This document shows positions 38,015-47,768 of a stretch of DNA of 64,000 bases, one piece after another. A program made the translations under genes and the position numbers. Each line of letters begins with the position of its first letter. Position 1 is the stretch's first letter. Below the pieces are notes generated by a model, which saw only the letters and a program-made list of their open reading frames with translations, was not told the DNA's origin and searched no databases. The stretch covers positions 17,763 to 81,762 of the forward strand of contig CAYTTQ010000003.1 in assembly GCA_964440795.1 (NCBI GenBank). The letters run 5' to 3'. This DNA comes from C00003060 sp964440795 (GTDB lineage Bacteria > Desulfobacterota > Desulfobacteria > Desulfobacterales > C00003060).

Positions 38015-38611
38015 ATGGAGACCCTGGATTGCACCGGGCTATGGTGCCCGCAGCCGGTCATTCGGACCAAACAGTTTATCGAATCGAAGCCGGACGTGAA
38101 CCGGTTTGTGGTTGAAGTTGACAATGACGCGTCGGCTCAGAATGTCGCCCGATTTGCCGAAAACCAAGGGTTCACGGTAAACGTCGGATCGAACGGTTCG
38201 GTGCTCAAGGTTCAGGCCGACAAATCCCACGAGGGCTCTCCCGTAGCACAAGAAGAAGTCGCCGCACAATCCATTGAAAAAACACTCATACTGATTACGT
38301 CCGATTCTATGGGCTCCGGCGATGAAATGTTGGGTGGCAAGCTCATGATGAACTACATCAACACGTTAGAAGAAATGGGTGACGCTTTGTGGCGAATCAT
38401 CTTTTTGAACAGTGGGGTGAAACTCACGGTTGAAGGAGCCCAAACGCTGCCGGTCCTGCATAAGTTGGAATCACAGGGTATCGATATTCTGGTTTGTGGA
38501 ACCTGCCTGACTCATTTCGATTTGCTCGAACAAAAAAAAGTGGGGGAAACCACCAACATGCTCGACGTGGTGACAAGTATGCAGCTGGCGGGTAAAGTCA
38601 TTAGTGTATGA
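38015..38611 (+). CDS. yedF: Sulfurtransferase-like selenium metabolism protein YedF
   Basis: A 198-residue protein with an N-terminal TusA-like domain (D-C-T-G-L-W-C-P-Q-P-V, the conserved CPxP cysteine) and a C-terminal DsrE-like domain (about 95-198; D-S-M-G-S-G-D). It has a Cys pair V-C-G-T-C near residue 168. This fusion occurs in bacteria with selenium metabolism. GGAGG precedes the ATG. It stands alone between the divergent AMIN gene and a long empty stretch. Confidence 0.9.
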   Translation: METLDCTGLWCPQPVIRTKQFIESKPDVNRFVVEVDNDASAQNVARFAENQGFTVNVGSNGSVLKVQADKSHEGSPVAQEEVAAQSIEKTLILITSDSMGSGDEMLGGKLMMNYINTLEEMGDALWRIIFLNSGVKLTVEGAQTLPVLHKLESQGIDILVCGTCLTHFDLLEQKKVGETTNMLDVVTSMQLAGKVISV

Positions 38612-38992
38612 CGCCCTTGTATCTGTGTATGAGGTCTGAACCCTTCCCATAATGTGGATGTTTCTTTAAAGTCTTTTCAGGCGAGTAAGGCGTACCCTTT
38701 GCGATGTGGCCGATGGGAAAATTTTCCCCCTCCCGGACAGCTCCCGGAACTTCTTTCTGGTCCCGGCGGTGTAATATGTCCGCCTCCGGCCTCGACTTAC
38801 CTCCCAGCTACCCGTAAGATGCCTATATTATAAGAATAAAGTATATCCCTCCCCCCTTTTTCGTATTTCTTCTTTTTTCGGCATATCCCCTGCAAACTAC
38901 CCGATTCAGCGATTCCGGATCAGCAGAAAATGTTGTCGAGGCGTTGACAAATGTCCAAACCTTCTTACGCTGTAGAAACAGAGTAACGGAAT
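38612..38992. other. Intergenic stretch with no recognised element
   Basis: About 380 bases after yedF and before the next gene. I see no convincing gene, tRNA or terminator. An AT-rich section (38820-38880) may contain the promoter of the next gene. Confidence 0.4.
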
Positions 38993-39343
38993 ATGTTCAA
39001 ACGTATTTGCCATACACCGGACGGCGATTTCTTCAAGGACCGCCGGAGTGGAAAAGACCGACGCAAAACCATCGATCCCCGTTATCGGAACCCGGCATAT
39101 CCGGAATTTGTTGATCGCCGGAGGGAGGACAGGCGGCGACCGGGAGAGGAAGGCATGGACTGTGTCGTCACCGAGCACCCGAATTCTCAACTGGTTACCA
39201 CCATTGGGATTTTGGCGGGTCTGTTTTTGCTCTGCCTTTTCTTCCTTACCACCATCGACGTGGACCGGATGGCCGAGGTGGAAAGGGCGGCCAGTATCTT
39301 TTGCGATAATATTATCCCCTATATCCTGCCCTGGTCGTTTTAG
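38993..39343 (+). CDS. Small membrane protein with Arg-rich DRR repeats
   Basis: A 116-residue protein I do not recognise. The N-terminal half is basic with repeated D-R-R motifs (D-R-R-S-G-K-D-R-R-K and D-R-R-R-E-D-R-R-R); residues about 67-86 form one membrane helix, and a short acidic tail follows. The DRR segments look like a membrane-proximal interaction region. It ends 12 bases before the TIM-barrel gene at 39355 and is probably co-transcribed with it. Confidence 0.65.
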   Translation: MFKRICHTPDGDFFKDRRSGKDRRKTIDPRYRNPAYPEFVDRRREDRRRPGEEGMDCVVTEHPNSQLVTTIGILAGLFLLCLFFLTTIDVDRMAEVERAASIFCDNIIPYILPWSF

Positions 39344-39354
39344 GGGATCTCCCG

Positions 39355-40143
39355 ATGATTCCAAAACTGGCCCTGTGTAATTTTCTTTCCGATCCCCGGG
39401 ACCTCAAAGCGCTGGCTTTTGAGTATGGCTTTTCCGGTGTGGACTGGTCTTTTGATCTTAAATCGGTGCCGGATTCGCCATCTGCTGAGGCCCATTGGGC
39501 GGAAACCCTCTCTGCCTTGGGGCCGCTTGAGATCCGCTACCATTGTCCTTTTTACAAGCTCGACTTGGGTCACGACGACCCGGAGGAAGCGGAAAAGGCG
39601 GCCCGTCTATTCCAGCGTATTATCGGACTGGTCTCCCGGGCCCAAGGTCGATTTCTGACCGTGCATATCGGTCTCGGGCACGACTCGACACAACCCCTGT
39701 CCTGGGACTTGACGGTTTCGAAACTTCGGGATCTTGTTGACTATGGGGCGTCACTCGGGGTTAAGGTATGCTTGGAAAACCTGGCCTGGGGGTGGACGAG
39801 TAAGCCGAACCTGTTTGAAAAGCTCGTCCGGGGCAGTGGTGCCGGTGTCACATTCGATATCGGCCATGCGCACGCCAGCGAAGCGGTTCGGAGCCACTAT
39901 TTTTCGCCCAAGGATTTTGTAAGCCCCCACGCCGATTGCCTGTACAATACGCACATTTACCACACCGAGGTTTCCGGGTTGGGACACGTTCCTCCCCGGC
40001 GGGTACAGGATATCGAAGATCGGTTGGATATTGTCCGACTCAGCCACTGCGACTGGTGGGTTCTTGAGGTGCGGGAGATAAACGGTTTGCTTCAGACCAG
40101 ACAGGTCGTGGACGAATACCTCAAACAACGGAATCGACAATGA
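39355..40143 (+). CDS. Sugar phosphate isomerase/epimerase-like TIM-barrel protein
   Basis: A 262-residue protein of the AP endonuclease 2/xylose isomerase-like fold: H-C-P-F near residue 62, H-I-G-L-G-H, C-L-E-N-L-A-W-G-W and F-D-I-G-H-A-H-A supply the metal-binding His/Glu/Asp set. It shares a four-base ATGA overlap with the following phosphoglycerate mutase gene, so the two are coupled. The substrate is unknown; a sugar isomerase or epimerase is the default expectation. Confidence 0.82.
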   Translation: MIPKLALCNFLSDPRDLKALAFEYGFSGVDWSFDLKSVPDSPSAEAHWAETLSALGPLEIRYHCPFYKLDLGHDDPEEAEKAARLFQRIIGLVSRAQGRFLTVHIGLGHDSTQPLSWDLTVSKLRDLVDYGASLGVKVCLENLAWGWTSKPNLFEKLVRGSGAGVTFDIGHAHASEAVRSHYFSPKDFVSPHADCLYNTHIYHTEVSGLGHVPPRRVQDIEDRLDIVRLSHCDWWVLEVREINGLLQTRQVVDEYLKQRNRQ

Positions 40144-41441
40144 AGATTATACTCGTCCTGTTGGACGGCCTCGGGGATCGCTCCTATGTGCGGTTCCAAA
40201 ACCAAACGCCTCTGCAGGTTGCCCACACGCCGAATTTGGACCGCCTTGCCGGCATAGGCAGCAATGGCTGCTTTCATGCAAGTGTCTGCGGAGAGTGCTT
40301 GCCCAGTGAAATGGCCCATTATCTGCTCTTCGGATATTCCCGGCCGAGTTTCCCCGGTCGTGGATTGTTGGAGGCGGTGGGTGAGAAAATTCCGTTCCGT
40401 AACGACGACGTAGTCGCTCTGGCCCATCTATCTTACATAAAGTGGCAAGGCTCGGAACCTGTCCTGGTGGACAAACGGCCCGCCATGCCGGACGGGGACC
40501 TGGCGGCGCTCTTGTCGGCCGTGGGTACCGCCAGGTTTGGGGGGTGCGATTTTAGCCTCCACCCGACGCGAGGTCACGACGGTCTATTGCGGATCCGAGG
40601 GGAGGTATCGGCCCAGGTCTCAGACTCCGATCCCATGATGCCGGGACAACCGATGGCCCGGATTCATCCGTTGGACGGCAATCCGGAACCGATACGGGCC
40701 GCGCGGACCGCCGATGCCTTAAATGCCTATCTGACCTATTGTCATACCGTCCTGGAGAATCATGCTGTCAACCGCAGCCGACAGGCCAAGGGACTCGCGG
40801 CAGGAAACTTTCTGGCCACCCAACGTTGTGGCAAGCGGGTGGCTCAGGACCCGTTTGGCGAGAAATGGGGTATGAAAGGGCGTCTGATCGCTTCCGGAGC
40901 GGTGTACGGCGGGCTGGCTCAAGAACTGGGATTGACCTTTGAGCGGGCAGTGGATACGTCCGCTCCAGGAGAAGACCTGGGCCGGCGTGTGCAGATGGCC
41001 TTGGATGACGAAACGCATGAGTTTGTCCACGTCCACACCAAGGTGCCCGACGAAGCGGCTCATACGGGAGATCCCGAAAATAAAAGGGTCGCCATCGGGG
41101 AACTGGATGATGGGTTGAGGCCCTTGGTCGACGCGGTGAGTAACGGACGGGATGACTTGGTGGTGGCCGTAACGGCGGATCACTCCACACCGAGCGTGTC
41201 CAAATTGATTCACTCCGGGGAACCGGTACCGCTAACCCTCGTCGGCAGACATGTCCGGCGGGACAAAGTAACATCCTTTGACGAGATCAGTGCCGCCAAG
41301 GGATGTCTTGGCCTTCTGCGGGGCCGGGAGTTGATGCTCATGTTGCTCAACTACGCCGATCGTTCCGCCCTTGTCGGTCACTGTTTGGACGGCCGAAGCA
41401 GGCCCTATATGCCGAGACGTTATCCTCCCTTCGAGCCCTAA
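40140..41441 (+). CDS. Archaeal-type cofactor-independent phosphoglycerate mutase
   Basis: A 433-residue member of the alkaline-phosphatase superfamily. The N-terminal V-L-L-D-G-L-G-D-R (metal Asp), the nucleophile region L-P-S-E-M-A-H-Y, and late H-V-H-T-K-V-P-D-E-A-A-H-T-G-D and V-T-A-D-H-S-T-P match aPGM, the ApgM family. It interconverts 2- and 3-phosphoglycerate in glycolysis/gluconeogenesis, though members near odd partners may act on other phosphoesters. It is translated with the TIM-barrel gene; convergent with aspS, leaving four bases between. Confidence 0.87.
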   Translation: MKIILVLLDGLGDRSYVRFQNQTPLQVAHTPNLDRLAGIGSNGCFHASVCGECLPSEMAHYLLFGYSRPSFPGRGLLEAVGEKIPFRNDDVVALAHLSYIKWQGSEPVLVDKRPAMPDGDLAALLSAVGTARFGGCDFSLHPTRGHDGLLRIRGEVSAQVSDSDPMMPGQPMARIHPLDGNPEPIRAARTADALNAYLTYCHTVLENHAVNRSRQAKGLAAGNFLATQRCGKRVAQDPFGEKWGMKGRLIASGAVYGGLAQELGLTFERAVDTSAPGEDLGRRVQMALDDETHEFVHVHTKVPDEAAHTGDPENKRVAIGELDDGLRPLVDAVSNGRDDLVVAVTADHSTPSVSKLIHSGEPVPLTLVGRHVRRDKVTSFDEISAAKGCLGLLRGRELMLMLLNYADRSALVGHCLDGRSRPYMPRRYPPFEP

Positions 41442-41445
41442 CGCC

Positions 41446-43236
41446 TCATCCCATCTTCGGAATTCGAATTTTCAGCCCCAGTTCATCGAGTTGCTTTGGA
41501 TCCACCGGGCACGGGGCGTCCGTCAAGAGGCAGGTCGCCTTCTGGGTCTTGGGAAAGGCCATCACGTCTCGTATCGATTCTTGCCCGGCCATGAGCATGA
41601 CCAGTCTGTCGACCCCCATGGCAATGCCGCCGTGCGGCGGGGCACCGAAATCAAGGGCGTCCAGCAAGAAGCCGAATTTGGCTTCATATGTTTTCCGGTC
41701 GATACCCAGGGCCTCGAATACCTTTTCTTGAACCGGACGTTCGTGATTGCGAATGCTGCCTCCTCCGATTTCAGAGCCGTTCAAGACCAGATCGTAGGCT
41801 CTGGACCTCACCACCCGCGGGTCTGCGGTCAGATGGTCCATGTCGGATTCCATCGGAGCGGTAAATGGGTGGTGCAGCGCCTCGTAGCGTTTTTCCTGCT
41901 CGTCATACTCCAGGAGGGGAAATTCGGTAACCCACACGAAACAGTGTCGGGTATCATCGATGAGGCCCAGCTTACGGCCCAGGTGATTTCTTAAATGGCC
42001 CAGGGCCTCGTTGGTCACCTTGGCTTGATCCGCCACAAACATGACCAGATCTCCCGGCTCCAATCCCAATCTCCGGCTTAAAGCGGTCTTTTCTTCTTCA
42101 GAGAAAAACTTGGCAATCGGGGATTGCCATTGATCATCCCGGATTTTAATCCATGCCAATCCCTTGGCCTGGTAAACGGCGGCAAAGGCGGTGAGGTCGT
42201 CGATTTCCTTTCTGGAAAGATCGATGCACCCCTTGGCGTTGATGGCTTTGACCATGCCCCCCGCCTTGACCACCTTCGAAAAGGCCTTAAACTCCGCGCT
42301 GGCCACGATGTCCGAAACATCCGTTAACTCCAGGCCAAAACGAAGATCCGGTTTGTCCAGGCCGTATCGGCCGGTGGCCTCCCGGTAGGTCAAACGGGGA
42401 AACGGAAGCGCCAGCTCGATTCCCAAAATATCCCGGTACAAGACGGCCATCAGACCTTCGGTGACCGCCATGACATCTTCTTCCGACACGAAGGACATTT
42501 CCAAGTCGATTTGAGTGAATTCCGGCTGCCGGTCGGCCCGCAGGTCCTCGTCTCTAAAACAGCGGGCAATTTGATAGTACCGGTCCAAGCCGCCGACCAT
42601 CAGGAGCTGTTTGAAAATCTGGGGAGACTGGGGCAGTGCGTAAAACCGGCCCGGATTCACCCGACTGGGCACCAGGTAATCTCTGGCACCCTCAGGGGTA
42701 CTCTTGGTCAGAAACGGGGTCTCCACATCCCAGAATCCCAGTTCATTGAGATAAGACCGCACGCTGCGGATCATGCCGTGCCGAACCCTGAGGCTGTCTT
42801 TGAGCTGAGGGCGACGCATATCCATATATCGGTACTGGAGGCGGATGTTTTCGGATACCTGAACATCGTCTTCCAGGACAAAAGGCGGCGTTTTGGCGGT
42901 ATTCAATATCTTGAGTTCGGAAACCAGGACATCGATCTCCCCGGTTACCAACTTGGGATTAATCATCCCTTCCGGCCGCAGTACCACGGTTCCCCGAACG
43001 GCGAGCACATATTCGTTGCGAATTCCTTGGGCCTTCTCGTGGACCTGTTGGTTGAATTCCGGATTGAACACCACCTGGGTGATTCCCTCGCGATCTCGCA
43101 GGTCCACGAAGATTACCCCGCCGTGGTCTCTGCGGCGCTGCGCCCATCCCATGAGCACGACTTCTTGATTCACGTTGCCGCTGGTAAGCTCACAACAATG
43201 GTGGGTGCGTTTCATCCGACCCAGCGTATCTCTCAA
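41446..43236 (-). CDS. aspS: Aspartyl-tRNA synthetase (bacterial type)
   Basis: Class II synthetase, 596 residues: N-terminal OB-fold anticodon domain (about 15-105), catalytic core with F-R-D-E-D-L-R-A-D-R-Q-P-E-F (motif 2) and G-I-A-M-G-V-D-R-L (motif 3), and the bacterial GAD insertion (about 290-410). Start is TTG at 43236, with AAAGGAG six bases upstream; the ATG at 43215 is less well placed. Whether it is discriminating or also charges tRNA-Asn cannot be told. hisS lies upstream on the same strand. Confidence 0.95.
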   Translation of the reverse strand: MRDTLGRMKRTHHCCELTSGNVNQEVVLMGWAQRRRDHGGVIFVDLRDREGITQVVFNPEFNQQVHEKAQGIRNEYVLAVRGTVVLRPEGMINPKLVTGEIDVLVSELKILNTAKTPPFVLEDDVQVSENIRLQYRYMDMRRPQLKDSLRVRHGMIRSVRSYLNELGFWDVETPFLTKSTPEGARDYLVPSRVNPGRFYALPQSPQIFKQLLMVGGLDRYYQIARCFRDEDLRADRQPEFTQIDLEMSFVSEEDVMAVTEGLMAVLYRDILGIELALPFPRLTYREATGRYGLDKPDLRFGLELTDVSDIVASAEFKAFSKVVKAGGMVKAINAKGCIDLSRKEIDDLTAFAAVYQAKGLAWIKIRDDQWQSPIAKFFSEEEKTALSRRLGLEPGDLVMFVADQAKVTNEALGHLRNHLGRKLGLIDDTRHCFVWVTEFPLLEYDEQEKRYEALHHPFTAPMESDMDHLTADPRVVRSRAYDLVLNGSEIGGGSIRNHERPVQEKVFEALGIDRKTYEAKFGFLLDALDFGAPPHGGIAMGVDRLVMLMAGQESIRDVMAFPKTQKATCLLTDAPCPVDPKQLDELGLKIRIPKMG

Positions 43237-43307
43237 GACGTGCTCCTTTCATTCGATGTCTCGACATGGCTACATGCCAAACCCGTCTCTCTTGCCGTTG
43301 CTTGGCC

Positions 43308-44564
43308 TTAAAGGTTCAACTGTTGGGCCAAGCAGGTTACCAAATCGGCCAAAGGGACTTTGTGTTGTTCTTTTGTGTTCAGGTTTCTTAATATGGCCTC
43401 ACCTTGGTCCAGTTCCTGCTCACCGACAATCAATGCATAGGACGCCCCTAACTTATTGGCTCGACGCATCTGGGCCTTGAGGCTGCGATCGTGAAAATCC
43501 ATTTCGGCGGGAATCCTTCGGGCCCGTAAGTCCTGAACCCAGCCGAATGCCTTTGCCTGCGCCCTTTCGCCTAGTGCGGCGACGAACAGACGGGGGGTGA
43601 GGCGAAATGTTTCTTGTTCAGGCAACAACAGTTCCTTGAGGCGATCCACACCCACGGCAAAACCGATCCCCGGCTGGTCCGGGCCGCCCATTGCCTTCAC
43701 CAGCCCGTCATACCGCCCCCCGCCTGCCACGGCATCTTGGGCCCCGAGTGTGCCGGCCAGCACCTCAAAGGTGGTTCGTGTATAATAATCCAATCCCCGG
43801 ACCATGCGGTGGTTGATACGGTAGGAGATGTCAAAGCGTTTCAGGCTTTCTTGCACCGTATCGAAGTGGTGTCGGCAATCGGTACACAAATGGTCTAAAA
43901 TGGAGGGGGCGTCCGCCATAATGTCCTTACACGTCGGGACCTTGCAATCGAAGGCCCGCAACGGATTCTGGTCCCGGCGGCGAAGACAGTCCGCACAGAG
44001 GCCTTGAGAATGACGCTCGAGAAACGTTGCCAAGGCCTCGCCGAAATGGGGGCGGCAGGCCGTACAGCCGAGGCAGTTGAGGTTGAGTTCGATTCCGGAC
44101 AGTGCCAGCCGGCCAAAAAAGGTCATCAACAAAAGAATCAATTCCGCATCCGCTCGGGGATCCTGAAGGCCGAATACTTCCGAGTTGATTTGGTAAAACT
44201 GGCGGTGCCTGCCTTTTTGCGGTCGCTCCCGTCTAAACATCGGGCCAAGGGTATAGAGTTTCTGGATCGGATCCCGGGCATATAGTTTATGTTCAACATA
44301 GGCTCTCACCACTGAGGCTGTGGCTTCCGGGCGAAGGGTCAGGGAGCTTCCGTTTCGGTCGGTGAACGTATACATCTCCTTTTCCACAATGTCCGTGGAG
44401 GTCCCGATACTGCGGGCAAAAAGCTCTGTCCGCTCCAACAGGGGAATGCGAATCTCTGCATAACCGAAATCGGCGAATATTTCCCGGGCCGTTGCTTCGA
44501 TGTGTTGCCAAAGGCCCGTTTCTTCGGGAAGTATGTCTTTAAATCCCCTGATGAGCTTGATCAT
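43308..44564 (-). CDS. hisS: Histidyl-tRNA synthetase
   Basis: Class II synthetase charging tRNA-His, 418 residues. Motif 2 is Y-T-L-G-P-M-F-R-R-E-R-P-Q-K-G-R-H-R-Q-F, the histidine-A motif is G-L-D-Y-Y-T-R-T-T-F-E, and the C-terminal anticodon domain is about 325-418. A 70-base gap separates it from aspS on the same strand, so the two may be co-transcribed. Confidence 0.96.
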   Translation of the reverse strand: MIKLIRGFKDILPEETGLWQHIEATAREIFADFGYAEIRIPLLERTELFARSIGTSTDIVEKEMYTFTDRNGSSLTLRPEATASVVRAYVEHKLYARDPIQKLYTLGPMFRRERPQKGRHRQFYQINSEVFGLQDPRADAELILLLMTFFGRLALSGIELNLNCLGCTACRPHFGEALATFLERHSQGLCADCLRRRDQNPLRAFDCKVPTCKDIMADAPSILDHLCTDCRHHFDTVQESLKRFDISYRINHRMVRGLDYYTRTTFEVLAGTLGAQDAVAGGGRYDGLVKAMGGPDQPGIGFAVGVDRLKELLLPEQETFRLTPRLFVAALGERAQAKAFGWVQDLRARRIPAEMDFHDRSLKAQMRRANKLGASYALIVGEQELDQGEAILRNLNTKEQHKVPLADLVTCLAQQLNL

Positions 44565-44676
44565 AGCTTAATCATTGCCTCTGATCCTTGTTGGGACCCA
44601 CTTTTTGGGCCCCGTTCCATCATCGCGAGTGGGGCATGACGTGCTACCCACCACGATGTCGCCGGGCCCGTTTTTC

Positions 44677-44714
44677 GCAAGCCCCTACAAAAACTCTCTC
44701 TTGTAGGGTTTTGC
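44677..44714. other. Hairpin between trkH and hisS
   Basis: CCCTACAA and TTGTAGGG pair perfectly around a ten-base loop (AAACTCTCTC), extended by GCAA/TTGC. A four-T run follows on the plus strand only. It lies downstream of trkH on the minus strand and upstream of hisS, and may end or protect the trk transcript. Confidence 0.4.
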
Positions 44715-44759
44715 AAGGCCGGAGTCAACAAAATTATGTGCCCCGCCCGGCCAACCGGG

Positions 44760-46208
44760 CTACTTGCGCCAGAACTCCGGTACAAAGAGGACCAACACGG
44801 TATAAATTTCCAGTCGGCCCAATAGCATACATAAGATCAACAACCACTTTCCCAATACCGGAATATGGGCGTAATTGTCGGTTGGCCCGACCATCCCCAG
44901 GCCGGGACCGATGTTGCCGATGGTGGCGACGACGGCGGCGAATGCCGTTGCCAGGTCTACCCCCATGGCCGCCAGCAAAAAGGAGCAAAGCACGAACAAA
45001 CCGATGTAGAGCATGAAGTATCCCCAAATGCTGTGGAGGACCTCATCGGGAATGGGTCGTTTGCCCAACTTGACTTGGGTCACCGCCCGCGGGTGAATCA
45101 GGGAAAAGACCTGCTTGTAGGAATGTTTCAACAACAGCATGATCCGAAGACATTTCATGCCCCCGCCGGTGGAACCTGCCGATGCGCCAAGGAACATACA
45201 AAAAAGCAACAGGTGTTGGCACAAGGCGGGCCACTGTTCATAGTCCGCCGTTGCATATCCGGTCGTCGTAATGATGGACAGAACCTGAAACACACCGTAA
45301 CGGATGGACTCGCCCAATGTTTCATATACGGTTCCATAGAGGCCGATGACCACGATGACACAAAACGCAATACACAGGCCGACGAAGAAACGGCATTCCG
45401 AGTTCCGCCAGAATGCCAGGGGTTGCCCTTTTATGAACTGATAATGCAAGGAAAAATTGATGCCCGCAAAGAGCATAAAAATAATAAATATGGTATCAAA
45501 ATAGGGGCTGTTGAATGCGCCGATGGAGCCGTCTTTGGTGGAAAAGCCTCCGGTTGCCATGGTGCCGAAGGTGTGGCATAGGGCCTCGAACAGATCCATG
45601 CCTCCGGCCATGAGTAGCGCCGTTTCCAGCAAAGAAAAAAGTGCATAAACCTTCCACAAGACCATGGCCGTATCTCGAATGCGCGGTTTGAGCTTGTCCG
45701 GCACCGGCCCAGGCACTTCGGCCTTATAGAGTTGCATCCCGCCGATACCCAAGACGGGCAGGATGGCCAAGGAGAGCACGATAATTCCCATGCCACCGAG
45801 CCAATGGGTAAGACTCCGCCAAAACAGAAGCCCCCGGGGAAGGTTTTCGATCTGGACCAAGACAGAGGCGCCGGTGGTGGTAAAGCCGGACAGGGATTCA
45901 AAAACGGCGTCAGAGAAACCGGGCAATGCCCCACCCCAATAATAGGGAAGGGCGCCAAAAAGACCTGCCGCCATCCATCCGATGGCCACGATGCCCATAC
46001 CCTCGCGATGCGTCATGGCCTCTTTCCTGGCGCCTCGAAAACAGGCACACAACACCAGTCCACCGGCAATCGTCACCCCGATGGATCGGGCAATGGGGAT
46101 GGCGCTGCCGTCATGGTAGTAAAGGCCAAACAGCAACGGAAAGACCATGGTGCCGCCCAGAAAGAGCATCAGGATCCCCACCACATAAAGCGTGTATCGA
46201 AGACGCAT
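44760..46208 (-). CDS. trkH: Trk potassium uptake channel subunit TrkH
   Basis: A 482-residue membrane subunit of the Trk/Ktr K+ transporter, with repeated helix-P-loop-helix units. Selectivity loops are seen as T-T-T-G-A-S-V (residue about 112), A-T-G-G-F-S-T, T-T-T-G-Y-A-T and A-T-I-G-N-I-G-P-G-L. The ATG directly follows the trkA stop, so the two are co-translated. It takes up K+ under control of TrkA. Confidence 0.95.
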   Translation of the reverse strand: MRLRYTLYVVGILMLFLGGTMVFPLLFGLYYHDGSAIPIARSIGVTIAGGLVLCACFRGARKEAMTHREGMGIVAIGWMAAGLFGALPYYWGGALPGFSDAVFESLSGFTTTGASVLVQIENLPRGLLFWRSLTHWLGGMGIIVLSLAILPVLGIGGMQLYKAEVPGPVPDKLKPRIRDTAMVLWKVYALFSLLETALLMAGGMDLFEALCHTFGTMATGGFSTKDGSIGAFNSPYFDTIFIIFMLFAGINFSLHYQFIKGQPLAFWRNSECRFFVGLCIAFCVIVVIGLYGTVYETLGESIRYGVFQVLSIITTTGYATADYEQWPALCQHLLLFCMFLGASAGSTGGGMKCLRIMLLLKHSYKQVFSLIHPRAVTQVKLGKRPIPDEVLHSIWGYFMLYIGLFVLCSFLLAAMGVDLATAFAAVVATIGNIGPGLGMVGPTDNYAHIPVLGKWLLILCMLLGRLEIYTVLVLFVPEFWRK

Positions 46209-47573
46209 CTAGAAATACTCCAGCTTGACCATGAGGGCCTTTTCTACTTGGGGGATTGCCTGGCGAGTCGACAAAATAATGATCCGGTCATCCGGTGAAA
46301 TGACACTCTCGCCGGTGGGGATGATCACTTCTTGGTCCCGAATGATGGCCACCACCAACGCGTTTCGTGGAAAAGAAATCTTTTTGAGTGGTTTTCCTGC
46401 GATATCAGATGTTTCTAAGGCGACTGCTTCCAGGACTTCGGCTTCTTCTCCCTTGAGCGCCATGGCCGAGAGGACTTTACCCCGACGGATGCGGTGTAGG
46501 ATGGTATTGATAGCGGCAAGGCGGGAGCTGACGACATGCTCGAGGCCGATCACCGCCACCAGGGGCAGATAACTGAACTTGTTAATCCGGGTGATGGTCT
46601 TATGCGCCCCCATCCGTTTGGCCAACAAGGCGGCGAGGATATTGGTCTCTTCATCGTCGGTCAGCGTAATCACAACGTCCATGTTCTGCACGTTTTCCTC
46701 CCGGAGGAGGTCTTGGTCCGATCCGTCACCCTGCAAGACGACGACTTTATTCAACTTTTCTGCCAGCTCCCGACATCGGTCGGCGTTTTTTTCGATGAGT
46801 TTGGTGTGAATGGACATGCCTTCGAGCGTCATGGCCAATTTGAGGCCCAGATTTCCTCCCCCGACCAGAAGGACCCGGTTGAACGGTTCGGCGCGCTTGC
46901 CAAACATCTTCAGGGCCGACTTGAGGTCCTTTTCTTCGGAGACGAAGTAGACCAAGTCGTCTGTTTGTAACATGTTGTCTCCGGAAGGAATGATCAGCTT
47001 TTCATTTCTGACAATGGCCCCCACAAGGACTTTCAGATCACCGGTTTTTGCACCAAGGTCGGTCAACTTGGTGCCGATTACCGGGGAATCGTCTTCCAAC
47101 CGGACCCCCACCAGCTTAATACGCCCCTCGGCGAACTCACCCACATCCACGGCGCCCGGCACCCGGAGAAGGGTTTCGATTATCTTGACGGCCTCTTGCT
47201 CGGGATTGATGACGACATCGATTCCGTAGGGGTCCTGCATCAGAATCTCTTTGTACAGAAGGTATTCCTCGCCCCGGATTCGGGCCAGCTTCACGGTATT
47301 GGGGGATAACAGGCTTGCAAAAAATGCCGCCACCAAATTGGTTTCGTCACTGTCGGTAACCGCCAAAAGGATATCCGCTCCCTTAATGCCCGCTTCCTCC
47401 AGAATTACCGGACTGCTTCCGCAGCCTTGAACGGTTTGTACGTCCAGGCTTTCAAAGACCTGTCTCAACGCCTCGGGGTCCTTGTCTACAACAACCACAT
47501 CCTTTTTTTCCATAGCCAGGCGGCTGGCAATGTGGAAACCGACTTGGCCGGCGCCGACGATAATGATTCGCAA
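46209..47573 (-). CDS. trkA: Trk potassium regulatory protein TrkA (tandem RCK)
   Basis: A 454-residue cytoplasmic regulator with two Rossmann RCK_N domains (V-G-A-G-Q-V-G-F-H near 6-14 and V-G-G-G-N-L-G-L-K near 237) each followed by an RCK_C. It gates TrkH by NAD(H)/ATP binding. The start is TTG at 47573, with GGAGG eight bases before. The end abuts trkH. Confidence 0.95.
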   Translation of the reverse strand: MRIIIVGAGQVGFHIASRLAMEKKDVVVVDKDPEALRQVFESLDVQTVQGCGSSPVILEEAGIKGADILLAVTDSDETNLVAAFFASLLSPNTVKLARIRGEEYLLYKEILMQDPYGIDVVINPEQEAVKIIETLLRVPGAVDVGEFAEGRIKLVGVRLEDDSPVIGTKLTDLGAKTGDLKVLVGAIVRNEKLIIPSGDNMLQTDDLVYFVSEEKDLKSALKMFGKRAEPFNRVLLVGGGNLGLKLAMTLEGMSIHTKLIEKNADRCRELAEKLNKVVVLQGDGSDQDLLREENVQNMDVVITLTDDEETNILAALLAKRMGAHKTITRINKFSYLPLVAVIGLEHVVSSRLAAINTILHRIRRGKVLSAMALKGEEAEVLEAVALETSDIAGKPLKKISFPRNALVVAIIRDQEVIIPTGESVISPDDRIIILSTRQAIPQVEKALMVKLEYF

Positions 47574-47768
47574 TGCCTTGTCCTCCGGGAAGCTTGGCGT
47601 AAAAAAACGCTGAACGTGTCTTGCCTGGGTGCGTGCGACGGATGGCCGCCGGTGCGTCTTAATCCTTCTAAAACGCCATCATCGCAATACTATAATCAGT
47701 ATCCCCAGTCAACAACCGCTGGCGCTGCTGCCTTTTCACTTGACCTTTGATGTCCATGTTCTCTATAT